64,000 bases of DNA, from positions 26,998,987 through 27,062,986 of the forward strand of contig NC_132880.1 of NCBI RefSeq assembly GCF_030463535.1, given 5' to 3'. Below the pieces are notes generated by a model that was not told where the DNA came from, did no database searches, and saw only the letters and a program-made list of their open reading frames with translations. Each line of letters begins with the position of its first letter. Position 1 is the stretch's first letter. Both the position numbers and the translations under genes were made by a program. This stretch comes from Salminus brasiliensis (taxonomy: Eukaryota; Chordata; Actinopteri; Characiformes; Bryconidae). Below, piece after piece: positions 48,298 to 64,000 of this stretch.

Positions 48298-50385
48298 CTA
48301 TATGGAGAACGTAAGGTATAGAGGCAGTATCTGCAGTTTAATAAAGCAGTATGCTTGGGTTATTAGACTGTACACATTCCAATGCCTGCAGGCTTGCTAT
48401 TATAGATAAAAGCATGTTTACTGTACCCTTAACTGTATTGTATATTTAGAGAGACTCCAAAGAAGCAAGATCCAGTGCTTTACTGACATTTAGCTTCAAC
48501 TTATTATTTATGAAGTGGATAATCTTAGAAAAACAAGAAAGGAAAAAAATGCAATAGTTGCTGAATTTAAATTTGAGAAAAAAGGGTGTGTAGTGTGGCA
48601 CATCCATTTTTGATGGTATTTCCTGAGTACAAATGACTCCATATTTTATATTTGTAGTTTGTAAACTGTACTTGTAAACTGTGCTTATGCTTTGTTTCTG
48701 ACTTGATACAATTCAACAGGCAACATTAAAAAAAAAATTAAAAAAAAAAATGGCTTGTATAAAGTATGTTGTGAAAATGACCAAATAATATTGCAGAAGT
48801 CTGTGTGAACACTAGTTGGCAGTACACTGATTTGATTTATAGTGACTGGTGAGTGTTGAGTACAACTGAAGAGAAACAATAGTTAAAACCTGGTCGCTGA
48901 AGCTGTGAAAAGTATATCAAACTAGGGCTAGAGTTATTTTTATTTGTCTGTTTGTAATATTCTATAATGGATAGCTAACAGAAGGTCATGGGTGCTCTTT
49001 AAGTGCCGGATTTGCCATTGGTGTCAATAGTACCTTCTTTTTGCCACCTTGGCTGACGACCTTTTTTCCTTTTTTTTTTTTTTTTTTTTTTTTTCTTTTT
49101 TTTTTTTGTTTTGTTTTGGGTTCTCTCTCGCCTACAACACGTTTACTTTGGGGATGCTCCACTATATTATAATGTAGAAATTGGGAACTACCTAGATTAG
49201 CATTGCAGTAAAATGGCACATTTATGCAGGTATAGTAAAAGGAATCCAATTAGAGGTCTTACCAAAGTGTCCCATTATAGTCAGTGTTCTGTTTTTCTGA
49301 AATTCAGTAAATACATCGAGTCACATTTTGGTTAAATCTAAACCAAGATTTAACCAAGATTTTGCGCATCCCTAACGGTATCTTAAGTTTGCCTTATCTG
49401 TTGAATGTGTTCATAGAGAATCACTCAGTTTAAAAAATGGTTCACTGAAAAATCTAATTTACAGTTTCCCCAGTTAATCAGCCACTACAGGTCTGGTGTA
49501 TGAAGTTTACTTCACTAGTTTGACAGTGGAGCTTTAGTATTAATCAAATAAAGGGGTTTAAAGATTTTGGGTGGCATAGACTCTTGTTGCTCGTTGTCTA
49601 CATTAATCTCGTAGTGTAAAACTAAGGGAGAGAACACCAGACTGAACATGTGTTGGCTGCTGTGTATTGGAGTAAGCGGGAGGTAAGCGCATGTACATTA
49701 GATATTTCTGTGAGCCATTGGAGGTCAAGTGTCCTTCAATAGAAATCAAATCATTACCATAAATATTTCTATGGTAAAATGCATTAGAGCTGCCGTTTTC
49801 ACTAGACAGTACAAGGTCAATGTGTCAACTGCCATGAAGACGGTTAAAAGACCTAAGCCTGTACAAATAACTATTTATTTTTTAAATGTAATTTATTTCT
49901 TTGTTTTACGTTTCCAAATGTGCATTTTGTCTTATGCCTGGGGTTATGCAATATATAAATATATATATAAAGAACGCTGATCTGTATTTCCTGCAAAAAA
50001 TGAAAATGTGTGGCGTCAGGGACCATGGGACTGTAAGAGTGGGGATCAACCAGACATCTGTTTTTGACCAGTGTTGTGTTTTGTTTTTTATTTCAGTATA
50101 ATACACTCAAAGATGGGTGTTGGAAGTGCTGGGTTGACCCCATGTTTTTTTGTTTTTGTTTTTGTTTTTGTTGTTTTTTGTCACTCCAAGAAATATTTGA
50201 AATACTAGGTTTTAGGTAGATTGATTCATTGTCTTTTACCCTTTGAATCAGGCTATGCAGATTTTATTTGCTTTCTATTATAGAGATCAAATGGGTTACT
50301 TTTGTATGTTTTCAGCTGTCCTTTTTTGTGCTTACAGATTTTCATACTGTATTCATTAAAAAATAAACACAAAAAAAACCCACAA
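47379..50385 (+). other. pip5k1a: pip5k1a last exon: stop codon and 3' UTR
   Basis: The exon follows a CT-rich acceptor (CTCTGTTACAG) and opens directly with TGA, which terminates the frame after ...DSCY. The rest, about 3 kb, is untranslated. It includes poly-T tracts at 48256-48286 and 49062-49119. The end is taken from the AATAAA at 50362. An earlier AATAAA near 47763 could give a short 3' UTR form. Confidence 0.6.
50362..50367 (+). terminator. Polyadenylation signal AATAAA, pip5k1a
   Basis: A canonical signal in an A-rich context, followed by a T/GT-rich stretch (TGTGGTTCTGTGGTGTCGTG), as expected for the downstream element. It is the last good signal before the psmd4 promoter. Confidence 0.55.
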
Positions 50386-50658
50386 TCTTGCGTTTCCTGT
50401 GTCCTGTGGTTCTGTGGTGTCGTGTTAATAATTAGGGCATGAGCTCTCCAACTTGGTATGTTTAATAATTGCCATTTATGGCAGGGGGTGTAACTTACAT
50501 GGCACATTTGAATATGAAATTACCCCACAAATCTCATTACTGTGCATTACACCAAGTCCTGATACTGTAGCTTCTACTCCCAAAAAGTGTGCTGTACGTC
50601 ACAGGGAGTAATGCCTAGTAATCAGCCTATAGGTGAATCTCGCAGAGCTTTCTATTAG

Positions 50659-51103
50659 ATGTTCACTCACTAAACATGTACTCATTCATGCAGTTATCTA
50701 AGCAGCCAACCATGTAGCAGGAGTGCAGTGTATAAAATCATGGAGATATGGATTGGACATTAATGTTCACATGACCATCAGGATTATGGTTTCAGTGAAA
50801 CTGTGATTTCAGTGGTTTTGAATGTGGCATGATTGTGACAGATGGGCTGGATTAAGTATTTCTAGAACCAAGAAAACCATTTGGGTTGTGGCAGAACAGG
50901 AAGTGTAGAGCGTGAGAGTGCTCCTAAAAAACATGTGCTGGAATGTGTGACGTATTCCTGTCAACATGGACCAGAATCTCACAGAAATGTTGCCAACATC
51001 TTTTGGAATCCATGCCTTGAAGATCAGAAGCTATTTTGAGAGTAAAGGGAGGCGCCACCCATTATAATTATAGGGATCCTATTGAAGAGATCAGTGAGCG
51101 TAT
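50659..51103 (+). mobile_element. Internally deleted Tc1-like element
   Basis: Both ends are present: TGTTCACTCACTA on the left and TCAGTGAGCGTAT on the right. The left half keeps the start region (GTGGCATGATTGTGACAGAT, GGGCTGGATTAAGTATTTCT). It then jumps directly to the C-terminal transposase region (TCAACATGGACCAGAATCTC, AACATCTTTTGGAATCCATG). The catalytic middle is deleted, so this is a non-autonomous derivative. Confidence 0.65.
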
Positions 51104-51180
51104 TACCATCACTGTGTGAAAGTCATACGTAGTAGGAAGCCACAAGTGTTAAACCTTTGTCTTTTTTACAGACACAGAAC

Positions 51181-51503
51181 CGGCCCAAGGCATACTCGAA
51201 TTACATGGTCACTTAGGGCCTGGTGCCACCAGGGGGCCCCAGAGAGCACCAAGATATCGTGATTTAAAAAACACATCTTTTAAAAATAACATAAAATAAA
51301 ACAAAATGGTATTACACAGATTAAAAGCCATTTCTGTATTAATTTATTGTCATAGTTGGCACACCAATACTAAGTTAATCAATTCTTGCTGTTTGCTGCA
51401 CAATATCTTTCTCCCTATGAATTGATGAAGCATCTGGTGCTGAGGTGGTGGTATGGAGGACCTCCATACAAAAATCTGCTTAGGGTCCCATAAAGGCTTG
51501 GGC
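51181..51503. mobile_element. Possible MITE with GGCCCAAG ends
   Basis: Opens CGGCCCAAGGC and closes GGCTTGGGCC, inverse complements over GGCCCAAG, with the related words ACTTAGGGCCTGG and GCTTAGGGTCCC inside each end. No coding frame. The family is not certain. Confidence 0.45.
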
Positions 51504-51519
51504 CTGATCTGATCATTTA

Positions 51520-51840
51520 AGGCAGGGACTCCGAAAGACCTCTGAAGGTGTCCTCTGTGGTATCTGGCATCAAGTTAGCAGCAGATCCTTTAAGTCCTGT
51601 AGATGGATTGCATCAATGAGCCTTTACCATTTACAGTCCTTTCTTGAACCATTTTTGGTAGGTACTGACCACTGCATACCACAAAAAACCCACAAGACCT
51701 GCTGCTGTTTTGGAGATGTTCTGACCCAGTCATATAACCATCGCATTTGGTTCTGTTCCTGCTTTTAACACACCATCTAACTGTTCACTTGCTGCCACTG
51801 TAGATAAAGACAACCAGATGAAGACGGTCATATTTGTGTA
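51520..51840 (-). mobile_element. DNA-transposon remnant, internally deleted
   Basis: Joins a segment with GTGGTATCTGGCATCAAGTT and AGCAGATCCTTTAAGTCCTG directly to one with GCATCAATGAGCCTTTACCA and TAGGTACTGACCACTGCATA. Both resemble parts of one fish Tc1-like element that are normally far apart. No intact frame remains. Identification rests on recall of the family. Confidence 0.5.
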
Positions 51841-52030
51841 TCGGTCCACATGCTTCTTTCACTTTACTATTCTATAGCTTGTCAACAAATGCATGTGGAA
51901 AGCTGTTCATGAACAGGAGCTCACAGTGTGATTTGTATTCATGACAGTGGTGCAGAAGTGAAGGACACTTCACTTTTCCCTTTACATACAAATAGGTAAA
52001 CAAGACTGAAGAGTGGAAAAGTCAGATATA

Positions 52031-52480
52031 CACTATATGTCCAAATATTTGTTGACACACTAAGAATGCATTCAGCTACTTGAAGTTGCAGCTGTTGCTG
52101 ACAGATGGGCAAGTGCACACACACACAGCTTGTCTAGTGCCTGTTAAAAAGTGCTGCCAATAGAATAGGACTCTCTGAAGCGGATAAACCTGCCAGGCGT
52201 GGGCTATAGAGAAGTGTCAAGCCCCCCAGCACTGAGCAGTGGAGTGGAACTAAGGAGTTGGGGATGAGGTGGGGTGATGATCACCCAACATTGTGATCTC
52301 ACTAACGCTCTTGTTGCTAAATGCAATCAAATCCTCACAGCAGTGCTCCACAATCTAGTAGAAAGACTTCCCTGAACAGTAGAGACAATTATTCCAAGAA
52401 GAGCATGAGATGAACTCTTTTCAATAACAATTTAATAACAATGAGTGAGCAGGTGTCCCTATACTTTTGCCCATATAGTG
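52031..52480. mobile_element. Tc1-type miniature element with TA duplication
   Basis: Ends CACTATATGTCCAAATAT and its near inverse complement ATACTTTTGCCCATATAGTG, flanked on each side by TA, the target duplication of Tc1/mariner elements. The 450-base interior lacks a transposase. A truncated relative is at 8690-8970. The terminus is similar to that of the larger element at 28228. Confidence 0.8.
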
Positions 52481-52522
52481 TATGGGAATGGGATGGTTTT
52501 TGTGATGAAAAGAAATCTGTAT

Positions 52523-52820
52523 GCCCAGCTCTTGACCAACATCGGGTGGGTTTTCAACTGAATTCAATGGCCTAACTGGTCCACCAGCATGATCAGACTG
52601 ACCAGACTGACCAAAGCAGTCAACCAGTAAGGGCAGTAAGGGTAAGGGTTGTCTATTTTGGTCAGTCTGGTCAAAAAGCTTGTTAATAGGCTACTGATTG
52701 CCCAGCTCTTGACCAACATTGGGTAGGTTTTTTGGTCAAGCTGGCCAACCAGCATGATCAGACTGACCAGACTGACCAAAACAGTTAACCAGTAGCCTAT
52801 TAACAAGCTTTTTGACCAGC
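52523..52820. repeat. Nested direct and inverted repeat
   Basis: Two direct units start CCCAGCTCTTGACCAAC (about 52524 and 52701) and share CAGCATGATCAGACTGACCA followed by GACTGACCAAA. In addition 52668-52695 and 52791-52818 are exact inverse complements over 28 bases (starting TGGTCAAAAAGCTTGTTAAT). The pattern suggests a recent inverted duplication or a fold-back element. Confidence 0.8.
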
Positions 52821-53080
52821 ATAATCATTCAAATTTTTCTTTTTTTTTCTGGGTGACCTTTTTCAACCGGCTTGGACCATTTGAAACCAGCTACCAGCAG
52901 AAGCTGGCCTTGGCCTGCATTTTCCAGCAGGGCACAGTTTTAGTTGTTTGTTTTCAGTGTCCATATCTGTACAGGGGAGTGTTTGGTCTTCTTAAAGCTT
53001 TAAGATTTTTTTTTTTTTTGCTTCAAATGATTTCATTAAAAGGGTGATTTTTGTCTAAACATGCTCTGCTGCACTGCAGG

Positions 53081-53220
53081 ATCTGCGCCAAGCGGCGGCG
53101 AGACTGAGGAGCTCTGACAGACGAAGAACTGCTGTCTGTAGCCAATCGCGTGCGTCGTTATGAATACCGCGGGGTCGGCCAATCAGCGACGGCGTTGTTG
53201 AGGAGTACAAAGTTTCCAAG
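53081..53220 (+). promoter_or_regulatory. psmd4: psmd4 core promoter with two CCAAT boxes
   Basis: CpG-rich, TATA-less. Two same-strand CCAAT boxes lie at 53142-53146 (AGCCAATCGCG) and 53179-53183 (GGCCAATCAGCG), 37 bases apart, a typical NF-Y pair. The second is only 38 bases before the ATG, so the 5' UTR must be very short or initiation lies close to the ATG. NF-Y use is inferred. Confidence 0.5.
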
Positions 53221-58891
<5,671 letters not shown>

Positions 58892-58936
58892 AACATTGTA
58901 ACCAAATGATATTGGTAGACAGCCTATTTCATAAAA

Positions 58937-58942
58937 AATAAA
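58937..58942 (+). terminator. Polyadenylation signal AATAAA, psmd4
   Basis: 46 bases after the TAA at 58889-58891, giving a very short 3' UTR. A second AATAAA lies at about 59335-59340 and could serve a longer form. Confidence 0.65.
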
Positions 58943-58949
58943 ATGATTC

Positions 58950-60080
58950 CCCTCAGAAAAAAAGGTGAGCTCCATAAGTGTTACAGTATACAAGCTTCTA
59001 TAGTGACAGGCTGTAGAGCGAACGAAAGGTTGGGGCACTAAACTTTGTAAAACAGCTTTTGATGCTTACCAATTTGCTGAGAAATTCACAAATTGGTTAC
59101 CTCAAAAGTCACACACAGCTTGCTAACTACTTTTGTTCCTCTCGTGGTCGCTTGCTCTCTTTATGTTCACAGCTGACTTTGTTTATTTCGGTTTCCTTTT
59201 TCTTATTGCCATTAAAGGTTTGGTTTAAGAATAAGAATATTCTTCATTGCTCCTTTTTACCTCGCCATCTGCTGACTGACGTTTGTTTGTGTTCAGGCTG
59301 AAGTAATTCATTTTCCAGAGATTTCCACACTGCTAATAAAGAACAGCATCAACCTTTCTCCTAAATTCCACCCCCTTCCTCCTTCACAAACAAGTCAGTG
59401 CTGGGTATTACTGCTAGGTTTTTATTAGACCTTTTCAAAGAATTAACAAAGTTTGTTTCAGGAAAAAGTTTCAGAATGTACTTCTTGGTGAAAAAAAAAA
59501 AAGAAATCTACTATTTTCAAAGGACGCTGTCAGTGTTCCCAAAGTCACCAAGTGCTACAGTGAAATTTGCATCCTTTACTTCACAAGAAGTTTCCACTGC
59601 TTCCATCATGTATTTATGTAGGAATAGCAAATGTAACTTTTTTGTACTGATACAGTATTCAAAGTATGATAAGTTGAAAAAATATATGTCCATGTTGACC
59701 AGGATCGTCATGATATAAAAGCACAGTGTAAAATGTGTAGACAAGACTAACTTTGTAAAGGCACAGGTTTAGGGTCAGGTGCTCTGAACTGAAGTTGCTA
59801 ATGCACTTTATCCATATTTGACAATACATTCTTTTACAATATACAGTAGTGAGGCACAGTAAAGCAGCTCTAAATGATAAATCTGTCTGCTTCTAACAAA
59901 GTTTCCTACTGAGGTGTGTTTCTGTTCAAGCATAGACCACTTTCAGTAGGGTTTAGTTCCAGTGGGTTAGGCTATTTTACCAATGTGGAAACGTTAGCAC
60001 CAGGTAACATCAAACATGCTACGATTATGGGAGTGTAACATTCAGATTTTTGCAGCTACTGAAGATGCTCAGGAACCTAA
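58950..60080. other. Convergent 3' region between psmd4 and the zinc-finger gene
   Basis: No gene. It holds the 3' UTRs of both neighbours; short frames on either strand are unsupported. Confidence 0.6.
59421..59426 (-). terminator. Polyadenylation signal AATAAA, zinc-finger gene
   Basis: On the minus strand AATAAA lies about 660 bases beyond the TAG/TGA end of the zinc-finger frame at 60083. It would place the end of that transcript within a few hundred bases of the psmd4 3' end. Confidence 0.4.
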
Positions 60081-60082
60081 CA

Positions 60083-63000
60083 CTAGTCCCTTACATCAGA
60101 GATATTTTTTTCCATCTGTGGAGTCGGGCACCTATTCCCTAAAGCTCGCAGAAAGTAGTGTTCATGTAATCTGAGAATGCTGCTTGTTTTGTAGAAACAT
60201 TCTTGACATTCAAAGCTTTCATCTAGATCTCCATATAACTCTGACTTTGCAAAGGTGCTTGGGCCATCTAGAAATACAGTAGTTTCCACGAAATGAACTG
60301 CCTGGGTCACAGAATTCGGAATAGAGTTGTCCTCAGCTTTACTGGTTATTGCGCAGCATGTTGGCATGCGGTCATCTGGCAGAGACCGAACAGAAGTAGG
60401 TTCTGGGCCTTGCAAACCCTGAGGTAGGTGTGGTATGTCAGTCTCTGAAGAGGTCTGAGTACTTTCTGGCCTTCGTTGTGAAGGATGTCCACTTACAGGT
60501 GTGCTAATGTTTGGCAAGGCACAGGGACCGCTTGCTGGCAGTGGGTTCTCATCATCAGAGCCCAAGTTCATTGTTATTGGTGGACGTATTCTTGAGAGAC
60601 TGGGCATCACATAGAGCTTGTCTGGATGGGGGTAACTGTAAAGGCTCTTGTCATTTGGGACGGCGTCAAGATTAAGAGTAGATATTAGAGGCCTGGTAGT
60701 AGAAGGAAGTGTGTGAGCTTTCCCTCGTGACATAGACAGGGTGGGTTCATTGATACAGGCCGGAGAGACTTGGCGTCTAAAATGACACGTCTGATGCGCA
60801 TAGAGTAGATCCCCAGTCGAGAAGCTTGCCGTACATCTCTTGCACTTGTGTGGAAAGGCCAAGGGCTCTGACGGAATATCAGGGAGGGGAAGACCAAGGG
60901 AGGTACTGTGAGTTTTCAAATGTTCCAGAAAAATTTTGTTGTTTGTGAAGGACCGTTCACATGAGAGACACTGATGAGAAACCGCACCGTTGTGTAGGCG
61001 ACTGTGCTTGAGCAAGTTTCTCAAGTTACTGAAGGTCTTTGCACAAACCTCACACTGCAAGACTCTCGATGGTTTATGAACTTCACACTGGTGAGCATGC
61101 AGACCTTCTTCATGAACAAAGGTTTCAGGACAGAGAGGACAGGCCAAAGGTCTCTCCCCTGCATGGTTCAACATATGGTCTTTATAGGAGCCAAAGAAGC
61201 GGAACTGGAGGCTGCACTGTGAGCAAGAATAGCAACGGCCTTTCCCGCAGTGAATTCTTTGGTGCAACCAAAGTCTGTTCCACCTCTCAAAGGTCTGCCC
61301 ACAGTGTCCACAAACATGTCTGAAACCAGGGGCATGCGACTGCACATGGGCGCGTAAACTCCTGTATTGTTTGAAGCGCCGGCCACAGCGCGAGCACTGA
61401 AATCTCCAGAGACTTGGGGAGATTTCGGTGCACTCCAGAGAGTCATCTGAGGAGACGCAGGTTATCACAGACGGAGTGGGGGACGGGGGACCAACGTCTT
61501 GCAAAGGTGAAGCCTCCATAACCTCAGACGTTTGAAGAGTAAGGTGTCCGGTCCTTTGTGAAGGATTACCGGGAGTCTGGGAATTCTCTTTAGGCTTACC
61601 AGCATCTGTCACGGGCCAGCTTTTGCTTTCGGAAGTCGGAAGTAAAGAACCAGAGCAGCTATGGTATGAATTTCTCCGGAAAGTGGAAGCGTAGCTTTGG
61701 GCCTTGTTGTGAAAGATTTGAAAAAGCGATGCACCACAAGCCGTTTCTTCCCCACTTGACTGACAGCACACCCTACAATGCACACTAACCTCAGAATCCT
61801 TCTCGTAACTCTGCCCACAAGCAAAGCAAAGATATGGTGGTAACTTTGTGTGGGTCTGAAGGTGGAGAGTGTACTGGCACCACTTCCGATAGAGTTGTCT
61901 GCATATCCGGCATTTGAAGAAAACAGGTGTGTTCACTTGACCATCAACTCCTTGACTCACTAGAAAGCCTTCAATGTCCCCGTTGTTGTCCCCATCTAAT
62001 TCTCCTTTTATGCTGCATTGCTTGGTTACTTGATGCACTCGAAGCTCAGCAAGGTCACGAAAGGCATGGGCGCAGTTAGAACAAGAAAAAGGAGTCTCCC
62101 CGGCGTGCTCTCGGGAGTGCTTCTTCAGTGCCTTCAGTCCATTAAACCCTTTAGCGCAAACGGCACACGCGTATGGTTTAACAGGCCAGTGTGTTCTCTC
62201 ATGGATCAAGAGGCGTGAAGACTTCTCAAACTGCCTCCCACAGGTCCTACAGGACAGAGGCCCCTCGCGCTTATGCACTTTCAACCTACAAGAGTTGGGA
62301 AAGTTTTCCTCGCAGGTCTTGCAAACTAGACTGCTGTCACTTTGTACTTCGAGAGATGTGCTGGACCGTTTGCGATGGCCTTGATGCAACTCCTGGATGT
62401 GGATCTTAAAATGGGCTAGCAAGCAGTTTTTATGGGAGAATTTTTTACTGCAGCACGGACAACAAAGGGTAACCGTCTGGGTGTGGATTTTTCTGTGAGA
62501 TTTTAGGTTGGAGAGTTGAGCAAAGTTCTTGCCGCAAACTTTGCACCGGTAGGGTTTTTCGCCGGTATGAATACGCTGATGAATGGCGTATGCTGAGATA
62601 TGCCGGAAATATTGACCACAGTACTTACAAACAATACATTTCTTTGCTGATTCTTTGGACAGGGATTCCACTCGCTTGTTCTTAACATCAGCCTCCACAA
62701 TGCATGGGCCTTTGTTTAGTGTTGCTATGCAGTCTGCATTGCAATCCTGTGTAAATGCATTCACCTTCTCACTTGCAAAATTCTGGAGTGGCGCGTCCTC
62801 ACTGGCAACTTTTAGTCTAGATGAGGAGTTTTCCTTCCCTGCTTCAACACCTGTCCTTACGGCTTTCTCTAAACTTTCTTGCTTACGTTTTTTATCACAA
62901 ATCGCATCACTGGAGTAAAATTCGGTGGTATTCAGAAACGCCTCCAGAGCCAATTCAAAAGCCGATTTTCTCTCTTTTTTACCCCACCTTGCCTCACATT

Positions 63001-64000
63001 CCCTCCCCTTCACATCTCTGTCCTTCGACTCCGGAGATACGTTAGTATACAGAGCAAAGTGGACTTCTTCAACCGCTGTCCGCGGTAGCGTCTTCCTCTT
63101 ATCTGCACAATAATGTTCTGCTGAACTGATTTTGACATCGCTCAAACTGCGTTGCTCGTTAGGTGAATCAGTTTTGAGTGGACCTTCAAAGCAGTCCAAG
63201 AATTTGCCAGTTTCACTTGGCTCTTGCTGCCTTAACGCCGTCCTTTTGGACGCCTGTCTGGTGTCTGGTTCCGACATTTTCCTCTTAGTTTTTAGTTTTT
63301 TAGGTGTTTGCTTTAAACTGTGTCTGATTTGGTCACATTTTTCCTCTAGTATTTCTGCATGGCTACTCATCATCACTGTACTTGAGCAATTCTTCATAGG
63401 TTCTGGGTCTGCAACCAAAGCCTGATCGCAGATAATCACCTTGTGGTCGAGTTTTCTCCTTTTGGGAGAGACCTTTTTCTTAGACGTTTTAAGGTGGGGG
63501 CTACGCAGGGTGTGAGGAACTGACTGACAGCTGTTCATAAGGCCACAGCTACTCTTAGGCAGAGGAGTGTTGGATTTCTTTGTGCCCCTTTTTTTCTTTT
63601 TGTGCTTTCGTGGTTTCCTTGGAATTAATGAATTGGGGTCAACTGCTGCAGTATGACCACATTTTTGGAGCCTTCTGACACTGCCTAGGGTAAACCTCGA
63701 CAGTCTCCTGGAGTGCCTCACACTCAACACATATAAATTGCGTAGCTGCAATTTGGACATCTTGCCCTTCTTCTTTGTATGAGTCCGAAGACCTTGTGGC
63801 TTTGAAGTCCTGCGTTCCGCTGTTTGCGCTGCACTGGCTCCTGATCGTTTAGACTGCCTATGCTTTTTTGGTGGTTTTCCAAACAACCTTTTCCGACCAC
63901 CGTCAAAAGCATTAGAGGTAAAATGTCTACTTTCCACAGAGTCAACGGTAGCTACAGAACGGGTGAGAATTGTCTGCTCATGCTCAGGACACAGGTCTGA
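60083..64000 (-). CDS. Large C2H2 zinc-finger protein, 5' end beyond the window
   Basis: A probable nuclear DNA-binding protein; I do not recognise the orthologue. One exon, open without interruption to the window edge. The methionine sometimes assigned at 63937 is a GTG codon, and the frame continues upstream (SDLCPEHEQTILTRSVATVD), so the true start lies outside. The first ~435 residues from 63937 are Lys/Arg-rich and low-complexity. Then about 15 good fingers: 1-3 (about 436-520, CKYCGQYFRHISAYAIHQRI type with one TGEKPYRC linker), 4-7 (about 545-635), 8-9 (about 670-725), 10-15 (about 842-1005), 16 (about 1029-1050). A degenerate one follows near 1250. Several lack a canonical second histidine or TGEKP linker. 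No KRAB, SCAN or BTB domain is visible in this part. Confidence 0.88.
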   Translation of the reverse strand, partial: SDLCPEHEQTILTRSVATVDSVESRHFTSNAFDGGRKRLFGKPPKKHRQSKRSGASAAQTAERRTSKPQGLRTHTKKKGKMSKLQLRNLYVLSVRHSRRLSRFTLGSVRRLQKCGHTAAVDPNSLIPRKPRKHKKKKRGTKKSNTPLPKSSCGLMNSCQSVPHTLRSPHLKTSKKKVSPKRRKLDHKVIICDQALVADPEPMKNCSSTVMMSSHAEILEEKCDQIRHSLKQTPKKLKTKRKMSEPDTRQASKRTALRQQEPSETGKFLDCFEGPLKTDSPNEQRSLSDVKISSAEHYCADKRKTLPRTAVEEVHFALYTNVSPESKDRDVKGRECEARWGKKERKSAFELALEAFLNTTEFYSSDAICDKKRKQESLEKAVRTGVEAGKENSSSRLKVASEDAPLQNFASEKVNAFTQDCNADCIATLNKGPCIVEADVKNKRVESLSKESAKKCIVCKYCGQYFRHISAYAIHQRIHTGEKPYRCKVCGKNFAQLSNLKSHRKIHTQTVTLCCPCCSKKFSHKNCLLAHFKIHIQELHQGHRKRSSTSLEVQSDSSLVCKTCEENFPNSCRLKVHKREGPLSCRTCGRQFEKSSRLLIHERTHWPVKPYACAVCAKGFNGLKALKKHSREHAGETPFSCSNCAHAFRDLAELRVHQVTKQCSIKGELDGDNNGDIEGFLVSQGVDGQVNTPVFFKCRICRQLYRKWCQYTLHLQTHTKLPPYLCFACGQSYEKDSEVSVHCRVCCQSSGEETACGASLFQIFHNKAQSYASTFRRNSYHSCSGSLLPTSESKSWPVTDAGKPKENSQTPGNPSQRTGHLTLQTSEVMEASPLQDVGPPSPTPSVITCVSSDDSLECTEISPSLWRFQCSRCGRRFKQYRSLRAHVQSHAPGFRHVCGHCGQTFERWNRLWLHQRIHCGKGRCYSCSQCSLQFRFFGSYKDHMLNHAGERPLACPLCPETFVHEEGLHAHQCEVHKPSRVLQCEVCAKTFSNLRNLLKHSRLHNGAVSHQCLSCERSFTNNKIFLEHLKTHSTSLGLPLPDIPSEPLAFPHKCKRCTASFSTGDLLYAHQTCHFRRQVSPACINEPTLSMSRGKAHTLPSTTRPLISTLNLDAVPNDKSLYSYPHPDKLYVMPSLSRIRPPITMNLGSDDENPLPASGPCALPNISTPVSGHPSQRRPESTQTSSETDIPHLPQGLQGPEPTSVRSLPDDRMPTCCAITSKAEDNSIPNSVTQAVHFVETTVFLDGPSTFAKSELYGDLDESFECQECFYKTSSILRLHEHYFLRALGNRCPTPQMEKNISDVRD

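Noticed and set aside
63935-63937. Start codon of the zinc-finger protein at 63937
   Set aside because: The codon is GTG and the frame is open to the window edge, so the real start lies outside.

Overview
The window reads as vertebrate, specifically teleost fish, nuclear DNA. Genes are split into short exons with GT/AG introns. The intergenic and intronic DNA is AT-rich and full of microsatellites, Tc1-like DNA transposon remnants, L2-like LINE pieces and miniature inverted-repeat elements typical of fish, and the gene models match vertebrate genes. The transposon profile would suit an ostariophysan fish, but that is inference. There is no bacterial, phage or CRISPR content.

Layout. (1) 1-2570 is intergenic. 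(2) 2574-16800, minus strand: a complete IgGFc-binding-protein-like (FCGBP/zonadhesin family) gene. I could join 16 coding exons with consistent phase into a 2183-residue open frame: signal peptide, IgGFc-binding N-terminal domain, four full vWD-C8-TIL assemblies built by duplication of a two-assembly cassette, and a degenerate fifth vWD. (3) 16.9-33.5 kb: a transposon-rich desert with several Tc1/mariner remnants and three L2-like LINE segments, one of which keeps an open 425-codon reverse-transcriptase frame. (4) 33.5-50.4 kb, plus strand: pip5k1a (phosphatidylinositol-4-phosphate 5-kinase type I alpha), one untranslated 5' exon and 16 exons carrying coding sequence, 594 residues, with the stop codon alone at the start of the last exon. 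(5) 50.4-53.1 kb: intergenic, four transposon remnants and a complex repeat. (6) 53.2-58.95 kb, plus strand: psmd4 (Rpn10, ubiquitin receptor of the 26S proteasome), 10 coding exons, 373 residues. (7) 60.08 kb to the window end, minus strand: a very long single-exon C2H2 zinc-finger gene, convergent with psmd4 and running off the right edge.

The pip5k1a-psmd4 tandem order is the same as on human chromosome 1q21, so this is a conserved syntenic block. The four genes do not form a pathway: one is a secreted mucus-type protein, one a lipid kinase, one a proteasome subunit and one a probable DNA-binding protein. I found no wholly new system. The most interesting features are the internally duplicated and apparently gene-converted FCGBP-like gene with its degenerate final domain, an exon fusion/split difference inside that gene, regulatory motifs in psmd4, and several well-preserved small transposons with identifiable boundaries. 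Exon boundaries were assigned by eye from splice sites, phase and homology; all frames close exactly, but no transcript data were available.
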